From positions 570,999 through 634,998 of the forward strand of contig NZ_KN150747.1 of NCBI RefSeq assembly GCF_000754815.1: a DNA stretch of 64,000 nt, read 5' to 3'. The notes beneath the pieces are model-generated. The model worked only from the letters and a program-made list of their open reading frames with translations. It searched no databases and was not told the origin of the DNA. Below, piece after piece: positions 1 through 9,099 of the stretch; the stretch's first letter is position 1; each line of letters opens with the position of its first letter. The translations under genes were made by a program, and so were the position numbers. Source of the DNA: Yersinia ruckeri ATCC 29473. GTDB taxonomy: Bacteria > Pseudomonadota > Gammaproteobacteria > Enterobacterales > Enterobacteriaceae.

Positions 1-81
1 ACGATTAAATGGCATGTGGTAAACAAAAACCTCGCCCACCATGCAGCGAGCCTCTTCAAGGGTTAATATAGTTCCTGACAT
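1..81 (-). CDS. yigI: YigI thioesterase, N-terminal 27 codons (runs off the left edge)
   Basis: Only the first 27 codons are in the window, read on the minus strand from an ATG at 79-81. The translation ends in VFVYHMPFNR, which matches the start of E. coli YigI (as I recall it, EMFVYHMPFNR at the same distance from the start). YigI is a hotdog-fold acyl-CoA thioesterase of the PaaI type; the catalytic part lies outside the window. It is divergent from pldA, as in E. coli. The identification rests on a short but distinctive stretch plus conserved position. Confidence 0.85.
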   Translation of the reverse strand, partial: MSGTILTLEEARCMVGEVFVYHMPFNR

Positions 82-276
82 GTGGCACGATTCTCATTTT
101 GTCGCCACTGTAATACAGTGGCTGTTAATCAAATGTTTATTTTATGCTTATGTTTTGTTGCGCGCCAGTGGCTCAGTGATAAAACTAAACAACGCTAAAC
201 CAAGCTATTGTTTGTGTGTAGAATGAGCTGCTTTTCATAAAAAATACGAATAATCCATTCGATAATGGGAGTAATG

Positions 277-1155
277 ATGGGAATCTTTTGGCGAATATTA
301 GTGGCTTTGTTATTGGTGCCAACATTGGCACAGGCAGAAGAGGCGTTAGTAGAAAAGACTCATAATGCACCGGTGGTTCGCGGCAGTATTATTTCCGCCA
401 TGTTGCAGGATCATGATAACCCTTTCCTACTGTACCCGTATGAAACCAATTATCTGCTTTATACGTATACCAGTGATATCAACAAACAGGCCATCAGCTC
501 CTATGACTGGGCAAATAATGCCAATAAAGATGAAATCAAATTTCAATTGAGTCTGGCATTCCCTATTTGGCGAGGTATCGCTGGGGAAAACTCCTTGCTG
601 GGTGCGTCCTATACGCAACGTTCATGGTGGCAGGCATCTAACAGCGATGAATCTGCACCTTTCCGCGAGACAAACTACGAACCTCAAATCTTTTTGGCTT
701 GGGCGACCGATTATGACTTTGCTGGCTGGACCTTACGGGAAATTGAGTTTGGTCTGAATCACCAGTCAAACGGTAAGGCTGACCCGACGTCGCGTAGCTG
801 GAATCGTGGCTATGCACGTGTGATGGCGCATCGTGGAGATTGGGAAGTGGATCTGAAACCTTGGTTCCGCTTCTCGGAAAGTGATGCAAAAGATGATAAT
901 CCTGATATCACTAAATATATGGGTCACTATCGCTTAAAAGTGGGTTATGCCTGGGGAGACAGCGTGTTCAGCGTAGAAGGCCGGTATAACTGGAACTCCG
1001 GTTACGGTGGTGCTGAAATGGGCTGGAGCTACCCAATTACCAAGCATGTCCGTTTCTATACTCAAGTATTTAGCGGCTATGGTGAGTCAATGATTGACTA
1101 TAACTTTAGGCAAACCCGCGTTGGTATGGGTATCATGTTGAACGACGTCATGTAG
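277..1155 (+). CDS. pldA: Outer membrane phospholipase A (OMPLA)
   Basis: An outer-membrane beta-barrel enzyme that hydrolyses sn-1 and sn-2 acyl chains of phospholipids that have reached the outer leaflet. From the ATG at 277 the protein has 292 residues with a 20-residue signal peptide ending in AQA. This start has GGGAG five bases upstream and makes the catalytic pair His162 and Ser164 (motif NHQSNG) match the E. coli precursor numbering; ATGs at 265 and 274 are less well placed. The C-terminus ([12 protein letters not shown]) is a typical barrel end strand. It precedes recQ as in E. coli. Known regulation is by calcium-dependent dimerisation of the protein, not visible in DNA. Confidence 0.96.
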   Translation: MGIFWRILVALLLVPTLAQAEEALVEKTHNAPVVRGSIISAMLQDHDNPFLLYPYETNYLLYTYTSDINKQAISSYDWANNANKDEIKFQLSLAFPIWRGIAGENSLLGASYTQRSWWQASNSDESAPFRETNYEPQIFLAWATDYDFAGWTLREIEFGLNHQSNGKADPTSRSWNRGYARVMAHRGDWEVDLKPWFRFSESDAKDDNPDITKYMGHYRLKVGYAWGDSVFSVEGRYNWNSGYGGAEMGWSYPITKHVRFYTQVFSGYGESMIDYNFRQTRVGMGIMLNDVM

Positions 1156-1184
1156 CGCCGTTTGGCGTGAGTTCAGAATCATAC

Positions 1185-1206
1185 ACAGGCCGGTTAACCG
1201 GCCTGT
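1185..1206. terminator. Perfect 22-bp palindrome between pldA and recQ
   Basis: The two arms 1185-1195 and 1196-1206 are exact reverse complements (ACAGGCCGGTT and its complement). As RNA it would form a very strong hairpin on either strand. No T-run follows on the plus strand, so it may be a Rho-assisted stop or an mRNA-stabilising hairpin for pldA rather than a classic terminator. Confidence 0.5.
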
Positions 1207-1231
1207 TCAGATCCAAGAGTTGGGGAAACGA

Positions 1232-3061
1232 GTGTCTACCGCGGCAGTGATAAACAAGGAGCAACTGGCAGCGCAAGTCTTGCGAGAGACTTTTGGCTAT
1301 CAACAATTCCGACCAGGACAACAAGAAATCATTAACGCGACGCTCGCCGGGCAGGACTGCCTGGTGGTCATGCCGACGGGCGGCGGTAAGTCCTTGTGTT
1401 ATCAGATTCCTGCGTTGGTGATGGACGGTTTGACGCTGGTGGTTTCCCCGCTGATTTCGTTAATGAAAGATCAGGTTGATCAACTCCTGGCTTACGGTGT
1501 AGCGGCAGGCTGCCTTAACTCGTCGCAAACCCGTGAGCAGCAGTTAGCCGTGATGGACGGCTGCCGTAACGGCCAGATTAAGTTGCTTTACATCGCCCCG
1601 GAACGTTTGGTGATGGAAAACTTTCTTGAGCAGCTCGAGCATTGGCGTCCGGCCTTGCTGGCTGTTGATGAAGCGCACTGTATTTCTCAATGGGGGCATG
1701 ATTTCCGTCCAGAATATCGCGCGCTCGGCCAGCTTAAACGTCGTTTCCCTGCGTTACCGGTTATTGCATTAACCGCCACGGCGGATGAAGCGACGCGTGG
1801 TGACATTGTTCGTCTGTTAGACTTGAACCAACCGCTGATTCAGGTCAGCAGCTTTGATCGCCCCAATATCCGTTATACCTTGGTCGAGAAGTTCAAACCT
1901 TTGGACCAACTGTGGCGTTTTGTGCAGGATCAACGGGGAAAAAGCGGCATTATTTACTGTAATAGCCGCGCCAAAGTTGAAGACACCACGGCGCGATTGC
2001 AAAGTCGTGGGTTGAGTGTGGCGGCATACCACGCCGGGCTGGACAATGAACGGCGTGCGCAGGTGCAGGAAGCTTTCCAGCGTGATGACCTACAGGTGGT
2101 GGTCGCCACTGTGGCCTTTGGTATGGGTATCAACAAGCCTAACGTCCGTTTTGTGGTGCATTTCGACATTCCGCGCACCATTGAATCCTACTATCAGGAA
2201 ACCGGTCGTGCTGGGCGTGATGGCCTACCTGCTGAGGCGATACTGCTTTACGATCCGGCGGATATGGCATGGTTACGCCGTTGTCTGGAAGATAAACCCG
2301 TTGGCGCACAACAAGATGTGGAACGGCACAAGCTGAATGCGATGGGCGCTTTCGCTGAAGCGCAAACCTGCCGCCGCTTGGTGCTGCTTAACTATTTTGG
2401 CGAAGGTCAACAGCAAGCTTGCGGCAACTGTGACATCTGTCTGGATCCACCACAACGCTACGATGGATTGGGTGATGCGCAAAAGGCACTATCCTGCGTG
2501 TATCGGGTTGGGCAACGCTTTGGCTTGGGGTATATCGTGGAGGTGCTACGGGGAGCCAATAATCAGCGTATCCGCGAAATGGGTCATGATAAGCTGTCTG
2601 TCTACGGTATTGGCCGCGAGCAAACTCACGAACACTGGGTTAGCGTACTGCGCCAACTGATACATCTGGGTCTGTTGAGCCAAAATATTGCCCAATTTTC
2701 GGCGTTACAGTTGACTGAAGCAGCCAGGCCGGTTTTACGGGCAGAAATTTCTCTTCAACTGGCGGTGCCGCGCATTCAAAGCCTGAAACCTCGCAGCAGT
2801 GCCAATCAGAAATCCTACGGCGGCAACTACGACCGTAAACTGTTTGCCAAGTTACGCAAACTACGTAAATCCATCGCAGATGAAGAAAATATTCCACCTT
2901 ATGTCGTGTTCAACGATGCAACCTTGTTGGAAATGGCTGAGCAGATGCCGATCAAAGCCAACGAGTTGTTGAGTGTCAATGGTGTGGGCCAGCGTAAGCT
3001 GGAACGCTTTGGTGCGCCATTTATGGCGGTGATTCGCGACCACCTGGATAACGGCGAGTAA
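1232..3061 (+). CDS. recQ: ATP-dependent DNA helicase RecQ
   Basis: A 3'-5' DNA helicase acting in the RecF recombination pathway and at stalled forks. The GTG at 1232 gives 609 residues, the same length as E. coli RecQ as I recall it, and has GGGGA about six bases upstream; the TTG at 1220 would add four residues without better support. Visible motifs are Walker A MPTGGGKS (Lys53), the DEAH box [12 protein letters not shown], the motif VI region [10 protein letters not shown], four zinc-type cysteines in the RQC region ([12 protein letters not shown]) and a C-terminal HRDC domain around [15 protein letters not shown]. It lies between pldA and rhtC as in E. coli. Confidence 0.97.
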   Translation: MSTAAVINKEQLAAQVLRETFGYQQFRPGQQEIINATLAGQDCLVVMPTGGGKSLCYQIPALVMDGLTLVVSPLISLMKDQVDQLLAYGVAAGCLNSSQTREQQLAVMDGCRNGQIKLLYIAPERLVMENFLEQLEHWRPALLAVDEAHCISQWGHDFRPEYRALGQLKRRFPALPVIALTATADEATRGDIVRLLDLNQPLIQVSSFDRPNIRYTLVEKFKPLDQLWRFVQDQRGKSGIIYCNSRAKVEDTTARLQSRGLSVAAYHAGLDNERRAQVQEAFQRDDLQVVVATVAFGMGINKPNVRFVVHFDIPRTIESYYQETGRAGRDGLPAEAILLYDPADMAWLRRCLEDKPVGAQQDVERHKLNAMGAFAEAQTCRRLVLLNYFGEGQQQACGNCDICLDPPQRYDGLGDAQKALSCVYRVGQRFGLGYIVEVLRGANNQRIREMGHDKLSVYGIGREQTHEHWVSVLRQLIHLGLLSQNIAQFSALQLTEAARPVLRAEISLQLAVPRIQSLKPRSSANQKSYGGNYDRKLFAKLRKLRKSIADEENIPPYVVFNDATLLEMAEQMPIKANELLSVNGVGQRKLERFGAPFMAVIRDHLDNGE

Positions 3062-3164
3062 CGATACATTTCCTATTCGGCGCAAGCATAAATGGCGGTC
3101 TGGTTGGGCTGCCATGCGCGTGATAGAGTGGTTCCTCTTCTTTATTTCCTGTCGGAATACCTTC

Positions 3165-3785
3165 ATGTTAATACTGTTTCTTACCGTGGCACTGGTTCAC
3201 CTTATTGCCTTGATGAGCCCAGGCCCTGACTTCTTTTTTGTATCACAAACCGCCGCCAGTCGTTCCCGTCGTGAGGCGATGAAAGGCGTGGTAGGCATCT
3301 CGCTGGGTATCGTGGTATGGGCGGCTATCGCACTCATGGGGCTGCATCTGATTTTGCAAAAAATGGCGTGGTTGCATCAGATAATTATGGTTGGTGGTGG
3401 GCTTTATCTGTGCTGGATGGGCTGGCAATTGCTGAAATCGGCACGAGCCAAAGGGCATTTGGCCGAAGGGCAGGTGGAAATGGCGCTACCGCTGCGTGGT
3501 CACACCTTCTTACGCGGTTTTCTGACTAACTTATCTAACCCTAAAGCTGTGATTTATTTCGGCAGCGTCTTCTCATTGTTTGTTGGAGAGGATGTTAGCG
3601 CAGGTGCGCGTTGGGGGCTGTTTCTCTTAATCGTCGTAGAAACCTTTACTTGGTTCAGTATTGTGGCCTGCGTTTTCGCCTTACCGCTTATGCGTCGAGG
3701 TTATCAGCGATTATCCAAGTGGATCGATGGGCTGGCAGGCGTGCTATTTGTCAGTTTTGGGTTGCATCTTATTTTCTCAAGATAA
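3165..3785 (+). CDS. rhtC: Threonine efflux protein RhtC
   Basis: An inner-membrane exporter of the LysE/RhtB family that expels threonine. The ATG at 3165 gives 206 residues, the length of E. coli RhtC, starting MLILFLTVALVHL; an upstream in-frame start would add 17 residues not found in the family. The family signature SPGPDFF lies at residues 18-24, and about six hydrophobic segments can be seen. It follows recQ. In E. coli the paralogue rhtB comes next on the opposite strand; here only a 267-bp gap separates rhtC from pldB. Confidence 0.93.
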   Translation: MLILFLTVALVHLIALMSPGPDFFFVSQTAASRSRREAMKGVVGISLGIVVWAAIALMGLHLILQKMAWLHQIIMVGGGLYLCWMGWQLLKSARAKGHLAEGQVEMALPLRGHTFLRGFLTNLSNPKAVIYFGSVFSLFVGEDVSAGARWGLFLLIVVETFTWFSIVACVFALPLMRRGYQRLSKWIDGLAGVLFVSFGLHLIFSR

Positions 3786-4052
3786 ACCTCAACTCGCCTT
3801 GTCGCCATCAATGCTCGGCAATTGACGCGGCATCTCCGGTGGCGAATGGTGGTATTCATGGTGTTAATAGCATCGAAATTCGGTGAAAACGGCAGATAAA
3901 AATTGTTAGTGGATGGGTTAACCTCCGGTCTAAGGTTATGGCAAAACTCCCTGAATGGTTAAATTTGTGGCACAATGCGCTATTGCTTTTTAGATGTGCC
4001 ACGACGCGAAAAAACCTAAGGACACCGGTTTAAGGATGCAATTAACAACCCT

Positions 4053-5090
4053 ATGCCGCTAGAAACGAACATTGAAAACGGGTTAACCCGGGAAGCGCAA
4101 TTTTCTGCGTTTGTTAACGGGCCACTGCTGGATTTCTGGCAGCAGCGGGAAGAGGCCGAATTTTCTGGTGTCGATAATATCCCTATCCGTTATGTTCGTT
4201 TTCGTTCCCCTCATCACACCAAGGTGGTGATGTTGGTCACTGGGCGCATCGAAAGTTACGTAAAATACCCTGAAGTGGCCTACGATCTTTTCCAGCAAGG
4301 TTATGACGTTATGGTGCTGGATCACCGTGGTCAGGGGCGCTCCGGACGTATGCTGCCAGACCCTCATCGCGGTCACGTGGTGAATTTTGACGATTATGTT
4401 GAAGATTTTTCCCAGTGGATCAGCATAGAACTCAGCAATAGCCATTACCTCAAGCGCTACGCGCTAGCGCATTCGATGGGTGGTGCAATACTGCTGCGTT
4501 ATCTGATGCGTGACCCGACGGCTTTTGATGCTGTAGCGCTATGTGCGCCGATGCTGGGTATTCATCTTCCTATGCCGAAATGGTTGGCGCATCGGATTGT
4601 TAACTGGACTGAGAGCCACAAAAAATTTCGTGATTACTACGCCATTGGCACCGGTCAGTGGCGGCCGCTGCCGTTTATCGTCAATATGCTGACCCACAGC
4701 CGCGAACGTTATCGTCGCTGTTTGCGCCACTATGCTGATACGCCAGAAATTCGGGTGGGTGGCCCGACTTATCACTGGGTACGGGAAAGTCTGAACGCCA
4801 GTGAACAGATTATTGCCGAGGCAGATAAAATCACCACCCCAGTCTTATTATTGCAGGCCAGTGAGGACCGGGTAGTTTCCAACCCGGCTCAGGACGCTTT
4901 TTGTCAGGCAATGGCTCAGGCCGGCCACCCCTGTGATGGGGGCGCTCCCCGAGTGATTAAAGGAGCACGCCATGAGATCCTGTTCGAGCGGGACACGCTG
5001 CGTGTCGAGGCGCTAAGCGCCATATTGCGTTTTTTTGCGCAACATCATCAACCGCGCGTCCCTGCTGACGCTAATTCCACCAGAGGTTAG
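4053..5090 (+). CDS. pldB: Lysophospholipase L2
   Basis: An alpha/beta-hydrolase that deacylates lysophospholipids such as 2-acyl-glycerophosphoethanolamine at the inner membrane. The 345-residue protein has the nucleophile elbow AHSMGG with Ser141, a candidate acid Asp272 in ASEDRVV and His307 in GARHEIL, the expected triad order. There is no signal peptide. yigL starts 9 bp downstream, so the two are probably one transcript. In E. coli and Salmonella the sRNA SgrS stabilises pldB-yigL mRNA; I did not identify the pairing site here. Confidence 0.95.
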   Translation: MPLETNIENGLTREAQFSAFVNGPLLDFWQQREEAEFSGVDNIPIRYVRFRSPHHTKVVMLVTGRIESYVKYPEVAYDLFQQGYDVMVLDHRGQGRSGRMLPDPHRGHVVNFDDYVEDFSQWISIELSNSHYLKRYALAHSMGGAILLRYLMRDPTAFDAVALCAPMLGIHLPMPKWLAHRIVNWTESHKKFRDYYAIGTGQWRPLPFIVNMLTHSRERYRRCLRHYADTPEIRVGGPTYHWVRESLNASEQIIAEADKITTPVLLLQASEDRVVSNPAQDAFCQAMAQAGHPCDGGAPRVIKGARHEILFERDTLRVEALSAILRFFAQHHQPRVPADANSTRG

Positions 5091-5099
5091 AACACCGCC

Positions 5100-5903
5100 A
5101 TGTATCATGTTGTTGCTTCCGATTTAGACGGCACTCTGCTGTCACCTGACCATATTCTCACGCCTTACGCCAAAGAAACGTTAAAACTGCTGACCGAACG
5201 CGACGTACATTTTGTGTTCGCCACTGGACGCCACCATATTGATGTCTCACAGATTCGCGACAGTCTGGAGATCAGCGCATTTATGATTACCTCTAACGGT
5301 GCACGGGTGCATAACTCTGCTGGAGAGCTGATCTTCAGCCATAACCTTGATAGCGATATTGCTCGTGATCTTTACAATATTGAGCACAACAATCCGGATA
5401 TCCTGACTAACGTCTATTTGGGCGATGAATGGTATATGAACCGTGAAAACCCAGAACAGAAAGAGTTCTTCCGCGAATCCGTATTTAATTACCAGCTGTT
5501 TGAACCAGCGCTGCTGCCAACCGATGGTGTGTGCAAAGTGTATTTCACCTGCGAAGACCACGATAAGCTATTGGTTCTCGAAGAAGCAATTAACGCGCGC
5601 TGGGGCGATCGGGTCAACGTGAGTTTCTCTTTCCCAACTTGTCTGGAAGTGATGGGGGGTGGCGTATCCAAAGGTCATGCCCTGGAGCAAGTCTCTAAAA
5701 TTATTGGTTATTCACTGAAGGAATGTATTGCTTTCGGTGATGGCATGAATGATCTGGAAATGCTGTCAATGGCAGGTAAAGGCTGCATTATGCGTGATGC
5801 ACATCAGCGTCTGAAAGATATCTTGCCGAATTTGGAAGTGATTGGCTCCAATGCCGACGATGCGGTACCGCATTACTTGCGCAAAATGTTTTTGGCTGAA
5901 TAA
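5100..5903 (+). CDS. yigL: HAD-family sugar/pyridoxal phosphate phosphatase YigL
   Basis: A cytoplasmic haloacid-dehalogenase phosphatase of the Cof type. E. coli YigL dephosphorylates sugar phosphates during glucose-phosphate stress and also pyridoxal phosphate. The 267-residue protein has motif I DLDGT (residues 8-12), a conserved lysine (Lys191, GVSKGHAL) and motif IV GDGMND (213-218), with a C2-type cap between. It follows pldB closely. The gene ends just before a strong hairpin into which a repeat element appears to have inserted. Confidence 0.95.
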   Translation: MYHVVASDLDGTLLSPDHILTPYAKETLKLLTERDVHFVFATGRHHIDVSQIRDSLEISAFMITSNGARVHNSAGELIFSHNLDSDIARDLYNIEHNNPDILTNVYLGDEWYMNRENPEQKEFFRESVFNYQLFEPALLPTDGVCKVYFTCEDHDKLLVLEEAINARWGDRVNVSFSFPTCLEVMGGGVSKGHALEQVSKIIGYSLKECIAFGDGMNDLEMLSMAGKGCIMRDAHQRLKDILPNLEVIGSNADDAVPHYLRKMFLAE

Positions 5904-5910
5904 AGGTTAA

Positions 5911-5934
5911 CAGGGCGATAGTGTTATCGCCCTG
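5911..5934 (+). terminator. Hairpin after yigL, left copy
   Basis: The arms CAGGGCGATA and TATCGCCCTG are exact complements around the loop GTGT. It lies 7 bp after the yigL stop and lacks a following T-run. The same 23 bases (5912-5934) recur at 6099-6121, so the original terminator seems to have been duplicated. Confidence 0.7.
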
Positions 5935-6098
5935 AGGTTAATGACAAAGTGCTCGTTGCGGTGAAAACCGGCAGATCGTCAAGACGCCGTGAATACGTCC
6001 TTGTAGGCTCGTTCCGCGCCATCCCTGGCGCGGACGCTTGACTCTTCTACCGGTCTTCCCCACCAGAGATCGCAGGATCGCGGTTTGTCAGCAGTCTG
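5935..6098 (-). repeat. Palindromic dispersed repeat (YPAL-like), copy 1
   Basis: About 164 bp related, as its reverse complement, to the repeats at 15163-15325 and 51061-51207. Shared landmarks on the minus strand are an end reading CAGACTGCTGACAAACC, the core GGATGGCGCGGAACGAGCC, TATTCACGGCG, and the other end GAGCACTTTGTCATTAA. The outer ends are imperfect inverted repeats, and the middle holds the hairpin GCGCCAGGGATGGCGC. It is flanked by an exact 23-bp direct repeat. No transposase is encoded, so it looks like a miniature non-autonomous element. The YPAL name is from memory of yersiniae repeats. Confidence 0.85.
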
Positions 6099-6121
6099 AG
6101 GGCGATAGTGTTATCGCCCTG
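6099..6121 (+). terminator. Hairpin after yigL, right copy
   Basis: An exact 23-bp duplicate of 5912-5934, containing the stem GGGCGATA / TATCGCCC and followed by TTGTT. It could terminate yigL transcripts that pass the repeat, and with the left copy it frames the inserted element. Confidence 0.7.
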
Positions 6122-6189
6122 TTGTTACCACTGTCAATCAGCGGCAGTGTGTTCGAGTCGTGGCGTCATCGCCATAGTCGATCTCAACC

Positions 6190-7266
6190 TTACTTATGCT
6201 GCCCCTGTTTTTGCAGGAACTGTACGCCTTTATCCGGGAAATCGGTAAATACGCCATCAACTTTTGCCTGATTGTAAATGATGTCATAAAGCTGATTAAC
6301 ATCAGTAGCATATTTCGGTAATGCGTCAGCGCGGATAGTGTATGGATGCACCATCATATTGCTGGCGTGCGCGTCTTTAACCATATTGGTGAAGATAATT
6401 TTATTCGGTGTAGATTCGGCGGCCACCAACATATGGTAGTCTGGGCCAATGCCATCGGCATATTGTGCCACTTGCTTCATCGCTCCCGGTTTGAACATCC
6501 AGTCATAGCTATAGTTTACCCATTTACCGTTTGGTTGCTGTTCGTAGGTCTCGTTCCAATCGGTATAAGCCACTAACTGGATCAGCTTCAGATCCATGCC
6601 TTTCTGTGGTTCCAGCTCATTTTTAATTCTTTTTAATTCATTGGCATCAAAGCATTGCAGGTAAACTTTATCGGCTTTACCGGTGTAGCCATACTCTTTC
6701 AGCACGTCCAGCACTTTAGAGGAAATGTCTTTTCCTTCCTGACGATGGAACCACGGAGCTTTGATTTCCGGATAGATGCCGATATTTTTACCGGTTGAAT
6801 GATTTAGCCCCTGAATAAACTCAATTTCTTCCTGGAAGGTATGAACACGAAAGTCAGATTTCCCCATAGGAAAACGGCCTGGATAACTTTGTACTTTTTT
6901 GCCGTCTTTAATATCAAAACCTTCGGTGAACTTCAGGGATTTGATTTCCGGCAGCGTAAAATCAATGGCGTAGTAGCGTCCATCTTTTCGTGCGCGGTCA
7001 GGGAAACGCTCCGCAACATCGGTGACGCGATCCAGATAATGGTCGTGTAATACCACCAGTTCATTATCTTTAGTCATCACCAGATCTTGTTCAAGATAAT
7101 CGGCTCCCTGCGCATAGGCCATGGCTTTGGCTGGCAAGGTATGCTCAGGCAGATAACCGCTGGCACCGCGATGAGCGATAACAATTTTTTCTGCGGCCTG
7201 AGTAACACCGGCCATTGAGGATGCCAGAATAATGCCAGCGACCAAGGCTTTAACGTGAGTTTGCAT
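6190..7266 (-). CDS. glpQ: Periplasmic glycerophosphodiester phosphodiesterase GlpQ
   Basis: Hydrolyses glycerophosphodiesters such as glycerophosphoethanolamine to an alcohol plus glycerol-3-phosphate, in the periplasm. The 358-residue length equals E. coli GlpQ. A signal peptide ends near VTQA (residue 24). GDPD-family motifs are visible: AHRG (31-34), EQD (59-61) and HDH (74-76). The start has GGAGTAGGT upstream. It follows glpT on the same strand, and its product is the GlpT substrate. A terminator-like hairpin separates the two genes, so glpQ is probably expressed at a lower level than glpT. Confidence 0.97.
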   Translation of the reverse strand: MQTHVKALVAGIILASSMAGVTQAAEKIVIAHRGASGYLPEHTLPAKAMAYAQGADYLEQDLVMTKDNELVVLHDHYLDRVTDVAERFPDRARKDGRYYAIDFTLPEIKSLKFTEGFDIKDGKKVQSYPGRFPMGKSDFRVHTFQEEIEFIQGLNHSTGKNIGIYPEIKAPWFHRQEGKDISSKVLDVLKEYGYTGKADKVYLQCFDANELKRIKNELEPQKGMDLKLIQLVAYTDWNETYEQQPNGKWVNYSYDWMFKPGAMKQVAQYADGIGPDYHMLVAAESTPNKIIFTNMVKDAHASNMMVHPYTIRADALPKYATDVNQLYDIIYNQAKVDGVFTDFPDKGVQFLQKQGQHK

Positions 7267-7299
7267 GGTTTACCTACTCCATTTTTTGGTTTTAGGGTA

Positions 7300-7337
7300 C
7301 AAAAAAGGCCGTGTCGCCAAATATAACGGCACGGCCT
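7300..7337 (-). terminator. Terminator-like hairpin between glpT and glpQ
   Basis: On the minus strand AGGCCGTG (7330-7337) pairs with CACGGCCT (7306-7313), with further pairs inside the loop, and is followed directly by a run of T. This is an intrinsic-terminator shape inside the glpTQ operon, so it probably reduces read-through into glpQ. Confidence 0.65.
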
Positions 7338-7363
7338 GAAACACAGAGACTGGCTACCGAACC

Positions 7364-8719
7364 TTAATTAGCGCGGTTTTTTGCCATTTCTTCGTGATGT
7401 TTTTTCTCGCTGAACATAACGACGATCAATAACAGAACCGCCAGAATGCTACCGCCAATCATCACCATAAAGCCGCCATCCCAACCGAAGTAGTCAACGG
7501 TATAACCGACGATGGCACTGGCGGCGACCGAACCGCCCAGATAACCGAACAGTCCGGTAAAGCCCGCCGCCGTCCCTGCCGCTTTCTTCGGCGCCAATTC
7601 CAGCGCATGTAAGCCAATCAGCATGACCGGTCCATAAATCAGGAAGCCGATAGTGATCATACAGGCCATATCAATGCCAGGATTACCGACTGGGTTCAGC
7701 CAGTAAATGATAGTGGCGATGGTGACCAGCGTCATAAAGAACACGCCAGTGGCCCCACGGTTACCTTTGAATACTTTGTCTGACATCCAGCCGCACAGCA
7801 GCGTACCTGGGATACCAGCGTATTCGTACAGGAAGTAGGCCCAAGAGGATTTATCCAGCGCGAAGTGCTTTACTTCTTTCAGATAAGTGGGTGACCAGTC
7901 CAGAATGCCGTAACGCAACAGATAAACGAATACGTTGGCAATAGCGATATACCACAGCAATTTATTCGGCAGAATGTACTGCATGAAGATCTGTTTAGCC
8001 GTCAGCTCTTCTTCTGCTTCTTGGCTGTAATCGTCTGGATAGTCGTTTTTATATTCTTCAATCGGCGGCAGGCCGCAGGATTGAGGCGTATCACGCATCA
8101 GACCGAACACAATCAGTGCAACCAGAATGGCACCGAAGGCAGGCATATATAACGCGGCTTTCCAGTCGTTAAACCAGGCCATCCCCAACAGGAACAGTAA
8201 TGGTGGTAAACCACCGCCGACATTATGAGCACAGTTCCATACCGAAACGATGCTGCCTCGCTCTTTCTTCGACCACCAGTGCACCATAGTACGGCCACAC
8301 GGTGGCCAGCCCATTCCTTGGAACCAACCGCACAGGAACAACAGTACAAACATGACAGCAATGCTGGAGGTTGCCCAAGGTACGAAGCCCATAAACAGCA
8401 TCACGGCAGCGGCCAAAATCAAACCGGCGGAGAGGAATACTCGCGGGTTTGACCGGTCAGAAACCGAGCCCATGATAAATTTGGAAAACCCATAGGCAAT
8501 TGAAATGCCAGATAAAGCAAAGCCAAGATCGCCGCGTGAGAAACCTTGGTCGATCAAATACGGCATGGCGAGAGTAAAGTTTTTACGCACCAGATAGTAG
8601 GCGGCGTAACCGAAGAAAATCCCCATAAAGATTTGCCAGCGTAGGCGGCGATAAGTCGGATCTATCCGATCTTCTGACAGCCGGGCTTGGTGAGCCGTAG
8701 GCTTAAATATACTCAACAT
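7364..8719 (-). CDS. glpT: Glycerol-3-phosphate:phosphate antiporter GlpT
   Basis: A 12-helix major-facilitator protein of the inner membrane that exchanges external glycerol-3-phosphate for internal phosphate. The ATG at 8719 gives 451 residues beginning MLSIFKP, with GGAGG six bases upstream; a start six codons earlier lacks that support. The substrate residues known from E. coli are conserved at the same numbers: Arg45 (YYLVRKNF), His165 (NCAHNVGG) and Arg269 (YLLRYG). It is divergent from glpABC across a 380-bp regulatory region with CRP-, FNR- and GlpR-like sites. Confidence 0.97.
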   Translation of the reverse strand: MLSIFKPTAHQARLSEDRIDPTYRRLRWQIFMGIFFGYAAYYLVRKNFTLAMPYLIDQGFSRGDLGFALSGISIAYGFSKFIMGSVSDRSNPRVFLSAGLILAAAVMLFMGFVPWATSSIAVMFVLLFLCGWFQGMGWPPCGRTMVHWWSKKERGSIVSVWNCAHNVGGGLPPLLFLLGMAWFNDWKAALYMPAFGAILVALIVFGLMRDTPQSCGLPPIEEYKNDYPDDYSQEAEEELTAKQIFMQYILPNKLLWYIAIANVFVYLLRYGILDWSPTYLKEVKHFALDKSSWAYFLYEYAGIPGTLLCGWMSDKVFKGNRGATGVFFMTLVTIATIIYWLNPVGNPGIDMACMITIGFLIYGPVMLIGLHALELAPKKAAGTAAGFTGLFGYLGGSVAASAIVGYTVDYFGWDGGFMVMIGGSILAVLLLIVVMFSEKKHHEEMAKNRAN

Positions 8720-8807
8720 GAGTGCCTCCAATGGCATTAATCATTTGTTCGATCTCAGCCTGACCTGGTGTCTGGACCGACGGCAGAATTGCTAACCTTC
8801 TATCGTT

Positions 8808-8827
8808 TATGTTCTATAACGAGCGCA
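8808..8827. promoter_or_regulatory. Probable GlpR operator
   Basis: TATGTTCTATAACGAGCGCA resembles the E. coli GlpR operator (from memory TATGTTCGATAACGAACATT), with both half-sites recognisable. A further half-site, AACGAACGA, follows near 8840-8848, so several operators may lie in tandem near the glpT promoter. GlpR itself is not in the window. Confidence 0.6.
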
Positions 8828-8947
8828 ATGCTAGATAAAAACGAACGACTTATCTGTGAGGGATGGCGCAATTGTTACAGTTTTATGTTAACGGAACGGA
8901 TTTTGAGCGATTAGTTAACGATTTGAAATAAAAAGTGAGTCTTGCTG

Positions 8948-8963
8948 TGTGACTTTGATCACA
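8948..8963. promoter_or_regulatory. CRP binding site in the glpT-glpA divergent region
   Basis: TGTGACTTTGATCACA is a perfect match to TGTGA-N6-TCACA. It lies 137 bp before glpA and 229 bp before glpT. CRP activation of both operons is established in E. coli. It overlaps an FNR-like site. Confidence 0.85.
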
Positions 8964-8968
8964 ATCAT
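8955..8968. promoter_or_regulatory. FNR-like site overlapping the CRP site
   Basis: TTGATCACAATCAT matches the FNR consensus TTGAT-N4-ATCAA at nine of ten positions. The E. coli glpACB operon is induced under anaerobic conditions by FNR, which fits this position upstream of glpA. The first nine bases are shared with the right half of the perfect CRP site. Confidence 0.65.
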
Positions 8969-9099
8969 GGTTTTTATCCATCATTTGGTTTTCGTTTTTG
9001 GTTCGTTTTTGTTCCTTATCAAACAATCCGTTTACGGATTGTGTCTCAATAGGCGTAAATTTAGCCGCTAGGCGGTTGTCTATTAAAGTGGGGTCTTTC

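Noticed and set aside
41-226. A 61-codon plus-strand open frame at the left edge
   Set aside because: It overlaps the convincing minus-strand start of yigI and the yigI-pldA promoter region, and its sequence resembles no family I know.
5912-6121. Possible CRISPR or tandem repeat, because identical 23-bp units occur twice
   Set aside because: There are only two units, 187 bp apart, and the spacer is a dispersed repeat found elsewhere; a duplicated terminator explains it.
6038-6271. A 77-codon plus-strand open frame
   Set aside because: It runs through the dispersed repeat and into the end of glpQ on the opposite strand, so it is best explained as chance.
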